A DNA stretch of 64,000 nucleotides from Rufibacter glacialis (GTDB taxonomy: Bacteria; Bacteroidota; Bacteroidia; Cytophagales; Hymenobacteraceae), in the NCBI RefSeq assembly GCF_008271745.1, contig NZ_VKKZ01000019.1, positions 1 through 64,000 of the forward strand. Reading direction: 5' to 3'. The number at the start of each line of letters is the position of its first letter. Positions within the stretch are counted from its first letter, which is position 1. A program made the position numbers and the translations under genes. Shown piece by piece: positions 1 to 9,283 of the stretch. The notes below the pieces were generated by a model. It saw only the letters and a list, made by a program, of their open reading frames with translations, searched no databases and had not been told where the DNA came from.

Positions 1-1
1 T

Positions 2-217
2 GGTAGAGTTCATCCACTCAATGTTAGGAAAGGTCTCGCTGCAAAAGCTCCTGTAACTAATTCTACTGTCTTCCCAAATTCTCAGCCTAAAAACTATGCA
101 CAAGTTGTTATGTCGGAAACATTGGCCCGGCCAATACAGGCACTACTGGATAAGCGTGAACCTACGCTTATCTGCCCTATGGCCAGAGGTAAACCTACGG
201 TTTATCGTCGTTTTTGA
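2..217 (+). CDS. Possible C-terminal end of an unknown protein, cut by the window edge
   Basis: An open frame runs from the first bases of the window to a TGA at 215-217, giving 71 codons with no start in view. The peptide is rich in Ala, Pro, Lys and Arg and ends in a basic tail (...KPTVYRRF). I do not recognise a family. Seventy-one open codons can occur by chance, and the sequence is AT-richer than the next gene. The true start, if any, lies upstream of the window. Between 218 and 346 I see only an AT-rich stretch that could carry the promoter of the next gene. Confidence 0.25.
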   Translation, partial: GRVHPLNVRKGLAAKAPVTNSTVFPNSQPKNYAQVVMSETLARPIQALLDKREPTLICPMARGKPTVYRRF

Positions 218-346
218 CAGATAACCGTAACTGGGCTGCCGAATATACTATATAGTTATTGATTAATAAATTAATGCTCTCTGCCATTATACACTCAGAA
301 CTTTTTGGCTTGTTCATAGTTCTTGTGGTGAAACAGCAGAACCTCC

Positions 347-1270
347 ATGACCAACCCCACTTTCACCTCACCCAATAGCCCAATCATCGTCCTCGCAGGA
401 GCCACTGGTCACTTAGGAGGCCTCATTGCCGAAGAGTTGCGCCAAAGAGGTGCGCACGTGCGGGCCTTGGCTCGGGTGGGAACCGAGGCGGGCAAACGTG
501 CTGCCTTGCAAGCCCTGGGCGCCGAGGTGGTGGAGGTGGACTTTCAAAACGCACCGGCCTTGGCCCAGGCCTGCCAGGGTGGGACCTGCGTGGTGAGTGC
601 CTTGTCGGGCCTGCGGGACGTGATGGTAGACACCCAGACCCAGCTCCTGAACGCGGCCGTGGCGGCAGGCGTGCCCCGGTTTATTCCCTCAGACTTCTCC
701 ATTGATTTCACCAGGCTGGTCTACGGCCATAACCGCAACCTGGACTTCCGGAAAGAATTTACCAAGGTGCTGGACAAAGCGACTATTGCTGTGACTTCGG
801 TCTTGAACGGCATGTTCACAGACTTGCTCACCGGGCAGGCACCGGTAGTACTGTTCCCGTTAAAGCGCATCCTGTTCTGGGGCAACGCAGACCAGCCTCT
901 GGATTTCACCACCATCGCCAACACCGCAGCATACACCGCCCTGGTAGCCCTGGACCCCAATACACCCCGCTACCTGCGCATTGCCGGTGATGTGCAAACC
1001 CCCAGAGGCCTGCAACACGCGGCCAGCCAAGCCACGGATCAGGAGTTTAAGTTGCTAAGAGCCGGCGGACTGGGTGTCTTGAACGCCATGCTCAAAGTGA
1101 CCAAGACGCTCATGCGCAACAGTAAAGAAGTGTTTCCGCCGTGGCAAGGCATGCAGTACCTGCGCGACATGCTTAGCGGCCAAGCCAAATTAACCCAACC
1201 GCTAGACAACCACCGCTACCCAGAAATGCGCTGGGCCAGCGTGCAGGAGGTGTTAGCGACAAAGAAATAA
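347..1270 (+). CDS. NmrA-like / aromatic alcohol reductase-type NAD(P)-binding protein
   Basis: A 307-residue cytoplasmic protein of the atypical short-chain dehydrogenase group (NmrA / isoflavone-reductase-like). The N-terminus carries the dinucleotide-binding glycine motif GATGHLGG at about residues 18-25, after a beta strand of hydrophobic residues (IIVLA). The body keeps the family pattern in which an Asp/Ser-rich loop (IPSDFSID, about 113-120) replaces a classical YxxxK site. It probably reduces a small aromatic or carbonyl substrate, or senses NADP; the substrate cannot be read from sequence. No signal peptide is seen. It stands alone between an unknown upstream region and a minus-strand esterase. 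A decayed copy of its last third lies at about 2800-2976. The start is the first ATG after an AT-rich leader; no strong ribosome binding site is visible, which is usual for Bacteroidota. Confidence 0.85.
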   Translation: MTNPTFTSPNSPIIVLAGATGHLGGLIAEELRQRGAHVRALARVGTEAGKRAALQALGAEVVEVDFQNAPALAQACQGGTCVVSALSGLRDVMVDTQTQLLNAAVAAGVPRFIPSDFSIDFTRLVYGHNRNLDFRKEFTKVLDKATIAVTSVLNGMFTDLLTGQAPVVLFPLKRILFWGNADQPLDFTTIANTAAYTALVALDPNTPRYLRIAGDVQTPRGLQHAASQATDQEFKLLRAGGLGVLNAMLKVTKTLMRNSKEVFPPWQGMQYLRDMLSGQAKLTQPLDNHRYPEMRWASVQEVLATKK

Positions 1271-1375
1271 ACCAGGCATTTTTGGCTTGATCTAGCTAGA
1301 ACAAGCTCAAAACGAAGAAGGAGAAACCAACGGTCTCTCCTTCTCCTGCAACCATCAACTTGTTTGGCTATGCAA

Positions 1376-2584
1376 CTACTTTCTCGCCTCCAGACTTTTT
1401 AACTTCCTTCGGGTTTCTGCTATTTCTTCCAGAGACAAGGCTTTCCGGAATGCTTCCATGGCCTTCTTCTTATCACCCACTTCTACATAATAGTCGCCCA
1501 TGGAATCATGGAGACCGGCATTGGTGGGATAGTTCTCCAGATTCATCTTAAAGAACTGGTAAGCCTTATCATACCTTTTTTCGCCCATAGAAATATATCC
1601 CAGGGCATTCACCGTACCCACTGCAGGCAATACGGGGTACTGTAGAATGGCAGACACCGTACGGTAGTGGTTTTTAACGTACTCCAGCGTGATGGTAGAA
1701 TCTTTTAAGTCCTTGTCTAACTCATACTTTTTGAAGAAGAACCGCAGTGCATCATATTGCGCTGGGAACGGAACAGAGCCATGGTTGTCTTCTGGGTAGT
1801 ATTTCCAGGCCCAGGCCAGGTTCTTGCTCTTTCTGAGCGTCTCCCTGAAAAGGAGGTGATTTCTTACATTATGATTGCCTTGCGCTTCATCCTGCACCAC
1901 CCGCACCGTATCCATTCCCTTGTCCATGGTGTTGGCAGTAGCAAAGAAGAGGTTTTCGCCGGCGTAGTCTTTCTGCGTGAGGGCTTTCTCCGCCTGTTTC
2001 ATGATGAGTTTGTTGTCCCACCAAATACTAGGGTCAATGGCCACATAAGAAGTAAATAACGTTGGTTGGTTTACTAGGGCCTGCAAGACCGTCAAGCCAC
2101 CCAAAGAGTGCCCCACCAGCATGCGGTACGGCTGGGTTTGGTAGCGTTTCTCTATGTAGGGCATTACTTCCTTTTCCAGAAATGCCATAAAATTGGGCCC
2201 TCCGCCGGAGGCCTTCAACTCATTGGCCGGCTTACCACTGGCCCAGAAAGGGAAATGGGTAGGCGTCAGGTCCCGTACCCGGTCGGTGTTTTCAATGCCG
2301 ACAATGATCATCTCGGGCATCTTGCCCAGGGCGCTCAGATAATCCACCGTCCCTACCATAGAAGTGAAAAAACCTTCTCCGTCTAAAAGGTACAGCACCG
2401 GGAAACGCGTTTTGGTATCAGCGGCAGATTTAGGCACATATATCCACAGGTTCCGGTCTTCCTTTAGAATAGCCGAGTGAATGGTCTGCTTGGTGCCTAT
2501 GGTAATGGGGGTAGAGGTCTGTTTGGCAGGCTGCCCAAGGCAAAGCAAGGGAAGCAGGAGTAAAATAGAAAGGAAAAGTCTCAT
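1376..2584 (-). CDS. Exported esterase-D family alpha/beta hydrolase with C-terminal TPR-like region
   Basis: An exported serine hydrolase of the putative esterase family (esterase D / IroE-like, PF00756). I chose the ATG at 2584 because it begins a clean signal peptide (MRLFLSILLLLPLLCLGQ, cleavage after LGQ); the frame stays open to 2656 but those codons would hide the signal. The mature protein has the nucleophile elbow GHSLGG in its middle, an upstream YLLDGEGFF strand and a late Asp/His region (YYPEDNHGSVP) that supplies the catalytic His. The last ~100 residues form short helical repeats with TPR character (ALGYISMGEKRYDKAYQFF, then GDYYVEVGDKKKAMEAF). Length is about 402 residues. Relatives hydrolyse siderophore or other ester and thioester substrates in the periplasm; the substrate here is unknown. 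It sits between the NmrA-like gene and the decayed copy of that gene, on the other strand. Confidence 0.85.
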   Translation of the reverse strand: MRLFLSILLLLPLLCLGQPAKQTSTPITIGTKQTIHSAILKEDRNLWIYVPKSAADTKTRFPVLYLLDGEGFFTSMVGTVDYLSALGKMPEMIIVGIENTDRVRDLTPTHFPFWASGKPANELKASGGGPNFMAFLEKEVMPYIEKRYQTQPYRMLVGHSLGGLTVLQALVNQPTLFTSYVAIDPSIWWDNKLIMKQAEKALTQKDYAGENLFFATANTMDKGMDTVRVVQDEAQGNHNVRNHLLFRETLRKSKNLAWAWKYYPEDNHGSVPFPAQYDALRFFFKKYELDKDLKDSTITLEYVKNHYRTVSAILQYPVLPAVGTVNALGYISMGEKRYDKAYQFFKMNLENYPTNAGLHDSMGDYYVEVGDKKKAMEAFRKALSLEEIAETRRKLKSLEARK

Positions 2585-2796
2585 GAGAGGTGGCGCGAAA
2601 GATGGAATCAATACTAAACCAAAAGTAAGCGGATTCCCCGGTTCCATCTTAAACAAAGCGTATATATAATTCTTGCAATATTTTTTGGGAACTGTATGCT
2701 TGAAAAGGTGGTCTGGTGTTTTATTATTCCTTGATCCATAAAGCGGAAAAAAACAGCAATAGCAGGCGCCGTTGCTGGTGTTATCACCAACAAAGA

Positions 2797-2973
2797 CTAT
2801 ACAATGGGACCAAAGCCCTTATTGGCAAAGACCAGAAAGTGTTTCCGCCGTGGCAAGGCAGGCAATGCCTGCGCTACATGCTTAGCGGAGAAGTAAACGT
2901 GGCGCCCCTTGACAATGACCGCTACCGCCAGATGCGCTGGACCAGCGTACAGGAAGGGTTGGCTACCAGGTGA
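2797..2973 (+). pseudogene. Decayed 3' fragment of the NmrA-like reductase gene
   Basis: This stretch encodes a peptide closely matching the C-terminus of the intact reductase at 347-1270. KVFPPWQGRQCLRYMLSG here corresponds to EVFPPWQGMQYLRDMLSG there, and DNDRYRQMRWTSVQE to DNHRYPEMRWASVQE. The DNA is also alike: a block with gtgtttccgccgtggcaag is shared exactly. The preceding bases (from about 2760) align only loosely with the parent gene, and nothing matches its N-terminal two thirds, so no Rossmann fold is encoded. An ATG-started frame (2716) reads through it, but the first half is unrelated. It is best read as the remnant of a direct duplication that left the esterase gene between the two copies. 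Confidence 0.8.
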
Positions 2974-3081
2974 TAAAGGACCAAAACCATTTTGTGGCAA
3001 GGTATTATTGCCAGTTAGTTTTTTGTAAAACGAACATGTCTTTACGAGAGAGGTTAAGAGGAAATTCAGCTTGCTTTTAAG

Positions 3082-3089
3082 TAGCTTTG
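3082..3089 (+). promoter_or_regulatory. Putative Bacteroidota -7 box (TAGCTTTG)
   Basis: TAGCTTTG fits the Bacteroidota housekeeping -7 consensus TAnnTTTG and lies 25 bases before the ATG of the next gene. A clear TTG -33 box at the usual spacing is not visible, so the call rests on one half of the promoter. Confidence 0.35.
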
Positions 3090-3114
3090 CGGAATAATCT
3101 TTATCCTTTATAAA

Positions 3115-3690
3115 ATGCATAGAAAAATTTTTACCCTCATTTTATCATTAATTGCCTTTCATACTTTTAGCCAGGGAAGAGTAGAGTGGAAAGAAAATTA
3201 CACCCTTACTGTAAACGATTTTCAAGCCCAGGCACCTAAAAGCCAACAAACCGGATCAAATTCTTTTTTATTGGCGGCGAGTCTGGATTTTGGATATGCC
3301 ATGAGCAACTATGAGTTCATGCTGACCAAGAACTTCAACAATCGGGTATCAGCGTACTTTGTTCCTGCCAGTTCCTGGCTACAACAAGGGGAATCTACAG
3401 AACGCCTTCTGCAATATGCCCAAATGCAATTTGATTTACTGGAGTTGCACGCCCGTAAGTACAGAAAGCGTTTATATGAATCTAAGAACGCGATGTCAAA
3501 CTATAACTTCTACCAGAAAGCCAACGATGAGATTAATACCGAATATGTGAGCGCAGGCGTAGAGATGCAGGACGCGGTTTTAGAATCTAACGCCAAGGCT
3601 TTGGAATATCACCAAAAGATTAGAAAAGAAATAGCTGAGATGGCAGAGTTTTGCAAAGAATGCAAACCCGTGAAAGCCAAGAAGAAATAG
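3115..3690 (+). CDS. Exported protein of unknown function, DUF922-like
   Basis: A 191-residue protein with a Sec signal peptide (MHRKIFTLILSLIAFHTFSQG, cleavage after FSQ). The mature N-terminus (VEWKENYTLTVNDFQAQ) resembles the W...LTxxDF start of Bacteroidota DUF922-type putative secreted zinc proteins. A clear HExxH zinc site is not present, so I do not call it a protease. The C-terminal half is helical and strongly charged, ending in a Lys-rich tail with a Cys pair (CKEC). It is AT-richer than its neighbours. It stands as a single unit with a TAGCTTTG box upstream and a strong terminator just after its stop. Location is probably periplasmic. Function unknown. Confidence 0.75.
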   Translation: MHRKIFTLILSLIAFHTFSQGRVEWKENYTLTVNDFQAQAPKSQQTGSNSFLLAASLDFGYAMSNYEFMLTKNFNNRVSAYFVPASSWLQQGESTERLLQYAQMQFDLLELHARKYRKRLYESKNAMSNYNFYQKANDEINTEYVSAGVEMQDAVLESNAKALEYHQKIRKEIAEMAEFCKECKPVKAKKK

Positions 3691-3725
3691 CCCTCCTTCG
3701 CACATAGAAGGTGGTCACTAGTTGT

Positions 3726-3783
3726 ACGTCCTCCTTATCCTTTGCCTGTATGGCTTTAGAGGATAAGGAGGACGTCTTTTTTT
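3726..3783 (+). terminator. Intrinsic terminator
   Basis: A perfect 15-bp stem (acgtcctccttatcc at 3726-3740 against 3761-3775) closes a 20-base loop and is followed by ctttttttt. It begins 36 bases after the stop of the exported DUF922-like gene. Confidence 0.85.
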
Positions 3784-4423
3784 GGACAACTGATTTTGCT
3801 TCGCCTATAAGACTTCCAAGAGAAATGGTATTACGGCGAATGAATCTATATGGAAAGGATTGTCTGCATAAACCATAAAAAATCCTGTCTCTGCTTATAC
3901 TAAAAAGTGTGTGGTTTGCTGGTGGAGGGTTGGTGCGGCAATAGGCCTTCGGGGAACAAGGCCCTAAAGTGACGCCTCTGTTTGGTCAAGATATGCAGTG
4001 TCTTGGCTGGCAGCATAGTGTACCAACCAATTGAGGTAAACGCTCTGTATATGGGAAGGTCTAGCGCCGCTAAGAGCTACTGGCTTCCGTAGAAAATCAT
4101 TTAACTCCTGCTCGTTCCTCTGTTGACCATGGAGGTGACCAAATCCTTGGCTTAATGCGAACGCTATCCTAAGAAGCCAAGATTAGATAAAGCGTTTCAG
4201 GGCAATTGTCATATTACCTTCTGCCGTGTCAGGAGAAGTTGGTAAGAAGAAGTCTACCCGTTTTTAGCTTATTTTATGGGAAAACGGCCAAAAACGAAAG
4301 AGAAGGGACCACCGGCCACTCCTCCATCAAGATGATCTATCCAATGTCTAAAGGCAAATAAACATAGCTGATGAGGGGCGGTGAACCGCTACCCATGATG
4401 GCTGTCACCAAGCCTTCACCGCC
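3784..4423. other. Gene-free stretch of about 640 bases
   Basis: No convincing coding frame on either strand. The one structure I see is an imperfect palindrome near 4259-4296 (cgttttt...aaaaacg arms around ttatgggaaaa). It matches the palindrome family found elsewhere in the window and could terminate the minus-strand sigma-factor operon that ends at 4424. Confidence 0.5.
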
Positions 4424-5017
4424 TTACTTGTCAATGTCTGAGAGCAGGCTTTCCATCTCCGCCAGGGTCTTGTTGTACGCCTTCAGGACCCAGTAGGCAA
4501 ACCCCATGAACACGACTGCCACCACCGGAACAATAAGAGTCCAGAGATGCGGTATCTGGCCAAGGTCTTTGCCTTGTATGGCCGCAACTACCGGCAGGGA
4601 GACAAACAGGAGCAACAACGCTAAGAACACGTTAATTTTCTGAAGTCTCTGGAACCTGATTTTCTGCCGGGCGAAGGTCTGGATGGTTTCCACATACGTA
4701 GCCACTGAGATATTCACACCTTTGATAGCGCGCACCGAGGCCAGCGAAAGGATGGGCAACACCAGGAGCAAGCCCAAGGTCAGGGCCGCCAGGACCTGCA
4801 TTCCCAGGCCTTCTATCTTGGGGAGGTGCACACTGATGTACCCGGCCCCGGCATAGCAGACCAGGGTACCCATCAACTCAGCGGACTTGATTCTGTTCAA
4901 GGTGGAGTGGTAGCTTTGACGGGTTGATTTCTCTACCAATTGGGCTGTCAACACATCTTGTTTCTCTACTCTTTGGCTTAGTTTCTCCCAGGCCTGTTGC
5001 ATTTCTTCTAATTCCAT
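4424..5017 (-). CDS. Membrane protein partnered with an ECF sigma factor (putative anti-sigma)
   Basis: A 197-residue protein with a soluble coiled-coil-like N-terminus (MELEEMQQAWEKLSQRVEKQ, about residues 1-40) followed by four hydrophobic segments at roughly 48-66, 72-94, 128-147 and 155-175. Its start lies only two bases after the stop of the ECF sigma factor gene upstream, so the two are almost surely co-transcribed. In Bacteroidota, short-helix-plus-membrane proteins in this position often hold the sigma factor at the membrane. Classical zinc anti-sigma motifs (HxxxCxxC) are absent, so the anti-sigma role is inferred from context only. Confidence 0.75.
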   Translation of the reverse strand: MELEEMQQAWEKLSQRVEKQDVLTAQLVEKSTRQSYHSTLNRIKSAELMGTLVCYAGAGYISVHLPKIEGLGMQVLAALTLGLLLVLPILSLASVRAIKGVNISVATYVETIQTFARQKIRFQRLQKINVFLALLLLFVSLPVVAAIQGKDLGQIPHLWTLIVPVVAVVFMGFAYWVLKAYNKTLAEMESLLSDIDK

Positions 5018-5019
5018 CG

Positions 5020-5511
5020 TTATGGTTGTTTCACTAGTTGGGTTCTTAGCTTTTCTTTGATCCTTGAGATCCTGGTCCCCACGTTGCTGGGGGTAATACC
5101 AATAATAGAGGCAATCTCCTCATACTTCTTCCCCTCCAAAAACAGCAGGATGATTCCGCGGTCCAGCAGATGGAGCATTTGAATCTGAGCGTACATCTGT
5201 TGGATCTGCTCTTCCTCGGTTTTGTCATAGTCCTCTGCCAACCGGTCCGCGTCCAGTTCCAACGGAATGGTGCTGACCCTTCTTTTGGTTTGCCTAAGGT
5301 ACGAGATAGCCGTGTTCAGCGCCACGCGGTACATCCAGGTGCTCAGCTTGGAGTCCTGCTTGAATGACCCAAACGATTTCCATAACTGGTACACAATCTC
5401 CTGTTGCAAGTCATTCCTGTCGTCTGGAGAGTTGGTGTACATGGCCGCTACCTTAAAGATCAAGCCCTTATTTTCTTTGATGACGCTGGTAAACTGGTCT
5501 TGTAGATCCAT
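5020..5511 (-). CDS. ECF-type RNA polymerase sigma factor (sigma-70 family)
   Basis: A 163-residue sigma factor with the two-domain ECF layout. Region 2 spans about residues 10-75, with the core-binding pattern DLQQEIVYQLWKSF and the -10-binding stretch STWMYRVALNTAISYLR. A linker rich in Asp/Glu (about 85-105) follows. Region 4 spans about 105-155 with the helix-turn-helix KYEEIASIIGITPSNVGTRISR. Length is normal for the family. It is the first gene of a two-gene minus-strand operon with the membrane protein at 4424-5017. It should direct polymerase to a small regulon, released when the partner senses its signal; no target promoter could be identified here. Confidence 0.92.
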   Translation of the reverse strand: MDLQDQFTSVIKENKGLIFKVAAMYTNSPDDRNDLQQEIVYQLWKSFGSFKQDSKLSTWMYRVALNTAISYLRQTKRRVSTIPLELDADRLAEDYDKTEEEQIQQMYAQIQMLHLLDRGIILLFLEGKKYEEIASIIGITPSNVGTRISRIKEKLRTQLVKQP

Positions 5512-5780
5512 CTAAAATCAAACTTCACCCCATTAGTGCAGTAAGGGGAAAGAAAATCACACACGCCGGAAAATTAATTTTTAGGGGAGAAAGGTTTAAG
5601 TTGTTTCTTGCTTCGCATCTTCCTTTAAACCAGCTGTTTGTCTGGGAACGGGTATTTTCCTGTTGCTCATTCCTCGTTCAGGATGGCAAGCGTAGTGCTG
5701 AAGGCTTTAAGGTCATCCCTGCTGTAATTGCTGGGCAGATGCTCTCCTAAAAACAGACTTAGCTGGTTTAGAACCAATAC

Positions 5781-5945
5781 GTAGCGGCGTTACACTGTAA
5801 CGCCGGAGCCTACGCAGCGAAACCAATGCCTTCTAAGAGGACCGCTTTTGCCTGTATAGCTTTTGTTGTCTCCAGGAGAACCGCCTGTTTTGGGCGAAAT
5901 GGTGTTGTTTCATGGGCGCACGGCGTTACAGTGTAACGCCGCTAC
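5781..5945. repeat. 25-bp inverted repeat whose arms are themselves palindromes
   Basis: The 25 bases at 5781-5805 (gtagcggcgttacactg...) are repeated exactly as the reverse complement at 5921-5945. Within each copy, cggcgttac and gtaacgccg face each other around a 3-base centre, so each arm can also fold alone. About 115 bases lie between. No gene is encoded. The surrounding gap (5512-6322) contains nothing else I can call a gene. Confidence 0.7.
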
Positions 5946-6190
5946 ACTTCCGTTTTATGACCGTTTTCTGGAAAATAGCCTCAAAAACGCAGTAACCGCT
6001 ACTACGGTTAGGCTCCCCGAGGGGGACGCAGGTGGGTACGCGTGGCAGGGCTGAACCGGCTACAGATCTAAAGGCATGGAAGTAATTTTCACGCCATAGA
6101 GGGAAGAGAAGCCAACGGCATGGACCGCGCAGGAGTTGCGGATGCTGTGGTGAGGTCTGTTATGCCGGCCTTTCCATCTGGAGGCTACCC

Positions 6191-6230
6191 CCCTCATCCT
6201 AACCTTCTCCCTCAGGGAGAAGGAACGGGG
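6191..6230. repeat. Dispersed intergenic repeat copy (ccctcatcct...agaaggaacgg)
   Basis: These bases closely match the right arm of the inverted repeat at 10016-10053: both read ccctcatccta(a/g)ccttctcc, then a short variable part, then gggagaaggaacgg or its near equivalent. It sits just downstream of the M16 protease gene stop (minus strand). It is followed by a second small hairpin, gaaggagcagcc / ggctgctccttc, near 6280-6303, that could terminate that gene. Confidence 0.6.
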
Positions 6231-6322
6231 CTATTCCGTTTTGGCGCTGATTTGTGGAAAATAGTCCCCAAACGCAGAAGGAGCAGCCACCGGCTGCTCC
6301 TTCCAATTCTAACAACTAATCA

Positions 6323-9283
6323 CTAATACCCAAACAACTCCTTCAAGCTCAACTGTTTCACTTTACCGTACTTGGCCAGTTCCTTGAAATTGAGGCGGTC
6401 TTTAGAGCCGATGACCAGGATGGTCTGGTTCTGTCCCTTCACGAACTGCTGCTGGAAGGCTTTGATCTGGTCAAGGGTCAGGGCATCCAGGCTTTCGTAG
6501 ATGTCACGTCTAATGTCGTGGTCAATCCCTAGTTTGCGGGCCTGCTCATAGTTCATGAGAATGCCCACTTTGTTGATGCGCTCCGTGGCAATGCTGTTGC
6601 GCACCGAGGCTTTCGCGTTGGCGAAGTTGGTCTCGGCCACCGGCAGGTCATTCAACAGTTGCTGCATGCCGGCCATGGCCTCGGGGAGTTTGTCGCTCTG
6701 CGTGCCAATGTACGACATGATGTAGTTGGCGCGCCCTTTCCGGCTGGCGTTGGCAATGCGGGAGCTGGCGGAGTACGCCAACGCGCGGGATTCGCGCAGT
6801 TCCTGGAACACAATGGCCCCCATGCCGCCGTCAAAATACTCGTTGTAGAGCCGGATGGTGGGCACCAGTTTAGGGTCATAATTCAAAGATTTGGTCAGAA
6901 ACAGTAGCTCGGCCTGTACCATGTCATAGTTGGTCCAGTACACGGTGCGGTCTTTGATGTCCAGCTCCTTAAACTCCTTCTCCGCCGGAACCGGTTTCAG
7001 CGTGCCAGGTACTATATGGCCGGTGTTGAGGGTGGCAGAGATGGCCTGCAACTCACGTGGACCGTAATAAAGCACGCGGTGCTGGTACGTAGGAATGCTC
7101 TTGATGCGCGCCACCAGTTCCGCCGGGGTCACCTTTTTGAGTTCCTGCTCCGTAAGAATATGCGTGAACGGGTTCTTAGGGCCGTACTTGGCATAGTTGA
7201 CCATGGCCGCCCCGTGAATGATGTTCTTGTTCAGTTTGGCGTCTTTACGGTCTTTCAAGATGCCGGCCACCATATCGGTCAGGGCTTTTTGGTCGGCCTT
7301 GGGGTTCTGCAGCAAGCTCTCAAATAACTGAAGCCCTTGCTCCAGGTTGGTGTCCAAGCCCGTCAACGAGACATACACCTGGTCCTGGCCTGAGGAAACC
7401 CCGAACGAGCAGCCAATCTTGAAGAATTCCTTCTGCAGTTCCTCGGCGGTGTATTGGTCGGTGCCCAGGTATTGCAGGTAATCCACGGCCAGGCCCAGCT
7501 TCAGGTCGGTGTTGGTGCCCATGTCCAGGATGTAGTACAGGTTGAAGAGCCCGTTTTCCTGGTTCCTGGTGTAGTAGATAGGAATGCCTGATTTCAAGGT
7601 GCCCTGCTGGATATCTTTCTGGTAATCCACGAACTGGGGCTTCAGGTCTGAAACCGGAAGGCTGGCCACTTGCTTGTAAAACTCCGATTGGGCCTCACGG
7701 TTGGCGGGAACCGGTGTAATCGTGGGTTTCTCTACCTTTTGGGCGGTAGGGTCCTGGCCGGTGCGCTTGTAAATCACAGCGTAGTTGTCTCCGTAGTAAC
7801 GGTTGGCCACGTCCATGACGTCTTGCTTCGTGATCTTGTCAAAGGCCTCTTCCTGCTGCAGGTACTCAGACCAGTCTTGCCTGGCAATGAAGGCGTCTAC
7901 GAAGGCCGTGGCCCTCGCGGCATTGCTCTCATAGGCCTGCATCTTGCTGATCTTGTTCTTGTTCACGATGGCCGGAATGAGCCAATCCTCAAACTGTCCT
8001 TTCTTGACCAATTCAATCTGCTGCAGCAACAGGTTTTTCACCTGGTCCAGCGTCTGGCCCTGGCGCGGATTGCCGGTGAGGAAGTGGGCCGAGTAATCAT
8101 TGTAGATCTCGGCGAAGGAACCTGCCCCCAGGGCGGCCTGCTTCTGGTTGATGTTCAGGTCAATCAAGCCCGCCTGTCCGTTCGTCAGGATCTGGTTGAT
8201 CATGCGCAGCACCAGCGCGTCTTTTGATTTGATGCCCGGGAAACGGTAGGCCATCAACAGCATCTCCGACTCAGGCCCCAGGATCTCTTTCACCACCGGG
8301 GCTGTGATGGGCTTTTCCTGCGGCGCGTTGTACACCGGCGCGGGTTTTTTCTCCCATTTGCCAAAATGGGCGTTGAGCGTCTTAATGGTTTGGTCATAGT
8401 CCAGGTCGCCGCTCATGGCAATGACCATATTGTTGGGCACGTAGTATTGGTCAAAATACTTTTTGATCTCTGTGATAGACGGGTTTTTCAGGTGCTCCAC
8501 GGTACCAATGGTGGTCTGCGCGCCGTATTGGTGGGTAGGGAAGAGGGCCGCGAAGGCCGCCTCAAACGCCTTGTTCTGGTCAGAGTCCAGGGAGCGGTTC
8601 TTCTCTTCGTACACGGCCTCCAGCTCGGTGTGGAACAGGCGGGGGACCATGACGCCCAGACGTTCGGCCTCCAGCATGGCCCATTTGTCTAGTTGGTTGC
8701 TGGGGATGTCGCCGTAGTAGATGGTCTGTTCTACCCAGGTGCTGGCGTTGGAATTCTTCATGCCCATGGCCGCCACCAGCTTGTCATACTCATTGGGCAC
8801 CGCATACTTGGCGGCCACTCCTGAGATGGAATCTATCTGGTGGTAGGTTTTCTTGCGCACCGCCGGGTCTTTCTGGCCCCGATACTGCTCATACAGCGCT
8901 TCTATCTTGGCCAGCTCCGCCTGTTCCTTCTCCCAGTCTATGGTGCCCAGGCGGGAAGAGCCTTTAAAGGCCATGTGTTCCAGGTAATGCGCCAGGCCGG
9001 TGGCATCCGCGGGATCGTTCTTGCTGCCGGCCCGCACCGCAATGTAAGTCTGGATGCGCGGCGCATTTTCATACTTGGAGAGGTACACCGTCAGGCCGTT
9101 GTCCAGCGTGTAGATGCGGGCTTTGAGCGGGTCGTTGGGAACGCTGGTGTACTTGAATTCTTCTTTGGCTTCTGCGGTACTGGCCGGGGCCTGACTGGCA
9201 GAAGTTTCAGTAGGCGTGCTGGTTTTGCACTGGGCAAACAGCAACGCACCTAGTATATAAAAGGATAAAAATCTTTTCTTCAC
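6323..9283 (-). CDS. M16 family zinc metalloprotease, lipoprotein
   Basis: A 986-residue pitrilysin/insulinase-type protease with a lipoprotein signal (lipobox LFAQ-C19). The inverted zinc motif HYLEH lies at residues 99-103 (HxxEH). The downstream metal ligand lies in ELEAVYEEKNRSLD. The chain continues through two M16 inactive-type domains (PF05193-like), making the two-halves clamshell in one polypeptide. The second half lacks HxxEH, as expected. The protein is probably anchored in the periplasm or on the cell surface and degrades peptides. It stands alone, with a long gene-free stretch on each side. An upstream Met lies 2 bases after an RBS-poor leader; the lipobox confirms the start. Confidence 0.93.
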   Translation of the reverse strand: MKKRFLSFYILGALLFAQCKTSTPTETSASQAPASTAEAKEEFKYTSVPNDPLKARIYTLDNGLTVYLSKYENAPRIQTYIAVRAGSKNDPADATGLAHYLEHMAFKGSSRLGTIDWEKEQAELAKIEALYEQYRGQKDPAVRKKTYHQIDSISGVAAKYAVPNEYDKLVAAMGMKNSNASTWVEQTIYYGDIPSNQLDKWAMLEAERLGVMVPRLFHTELEAVYEEKNRSLDSDQNKAFEAAFAALFPTHQYGAQTTIGTVEHLKNPSITEIKKYFDQYYVPNNMVIAMSGDLDYDQTIKTLNAHFGKWEKKPAPVYNAPQEKPITAPVVKEILGPESEMLLMAYRFPGIKSKDALVLRMINQILTNGQAGLIDLNINQKQAALGAGSFAEIYNDYSAHFLTGNPRQGQTLDQVKNLLLQQIELVKKGQFEDWLIPAIVNKNKISKMQAYESNAARATAFVDAFIARQDWSEYLQQEEAFDKITKQDVMDVANRYYGDNYAVIYKRTGQDPTAQKVEKPTITPVPANREAQSEFYKQVASLPVSDLKPQFVDYQKDIQQGTLKSGIPIYYTRNQENGLFNLYYILDMGTNTDLKLGLAVDYLQYLGTDQYTAEELQKEFFKIGCSFGVSSGQDQVYVSLTGLDTNLEQGLQLFESLLQNPKADQKALTDMVAGILKDRKDAKLNKNIIHGAAMVNYAKYGPKNPFTHILTEQELKKVTPAELVARIKSIPTYQHRVLYYGPRELQAISATLNTGHIVPGTLKPVPAEKEFKELDIKDRTVYWTNYDMVQAELLFLTKSLNYDPKLVPTIRLYNEYFDGGMGAIVFQELRESRALAYSASSRIANASRKGRANYIMSYIGTQSDKLPEAMAGMQQLLNDLPVAETNFANAKASVRNSIATERINKVGILMNYEQARKLGIDHDIRRDIYESLDALTLDQIKAFQQQFVKGQNQTILVIGSKDRLNFKELAKYGKVKQLSLKELFGY

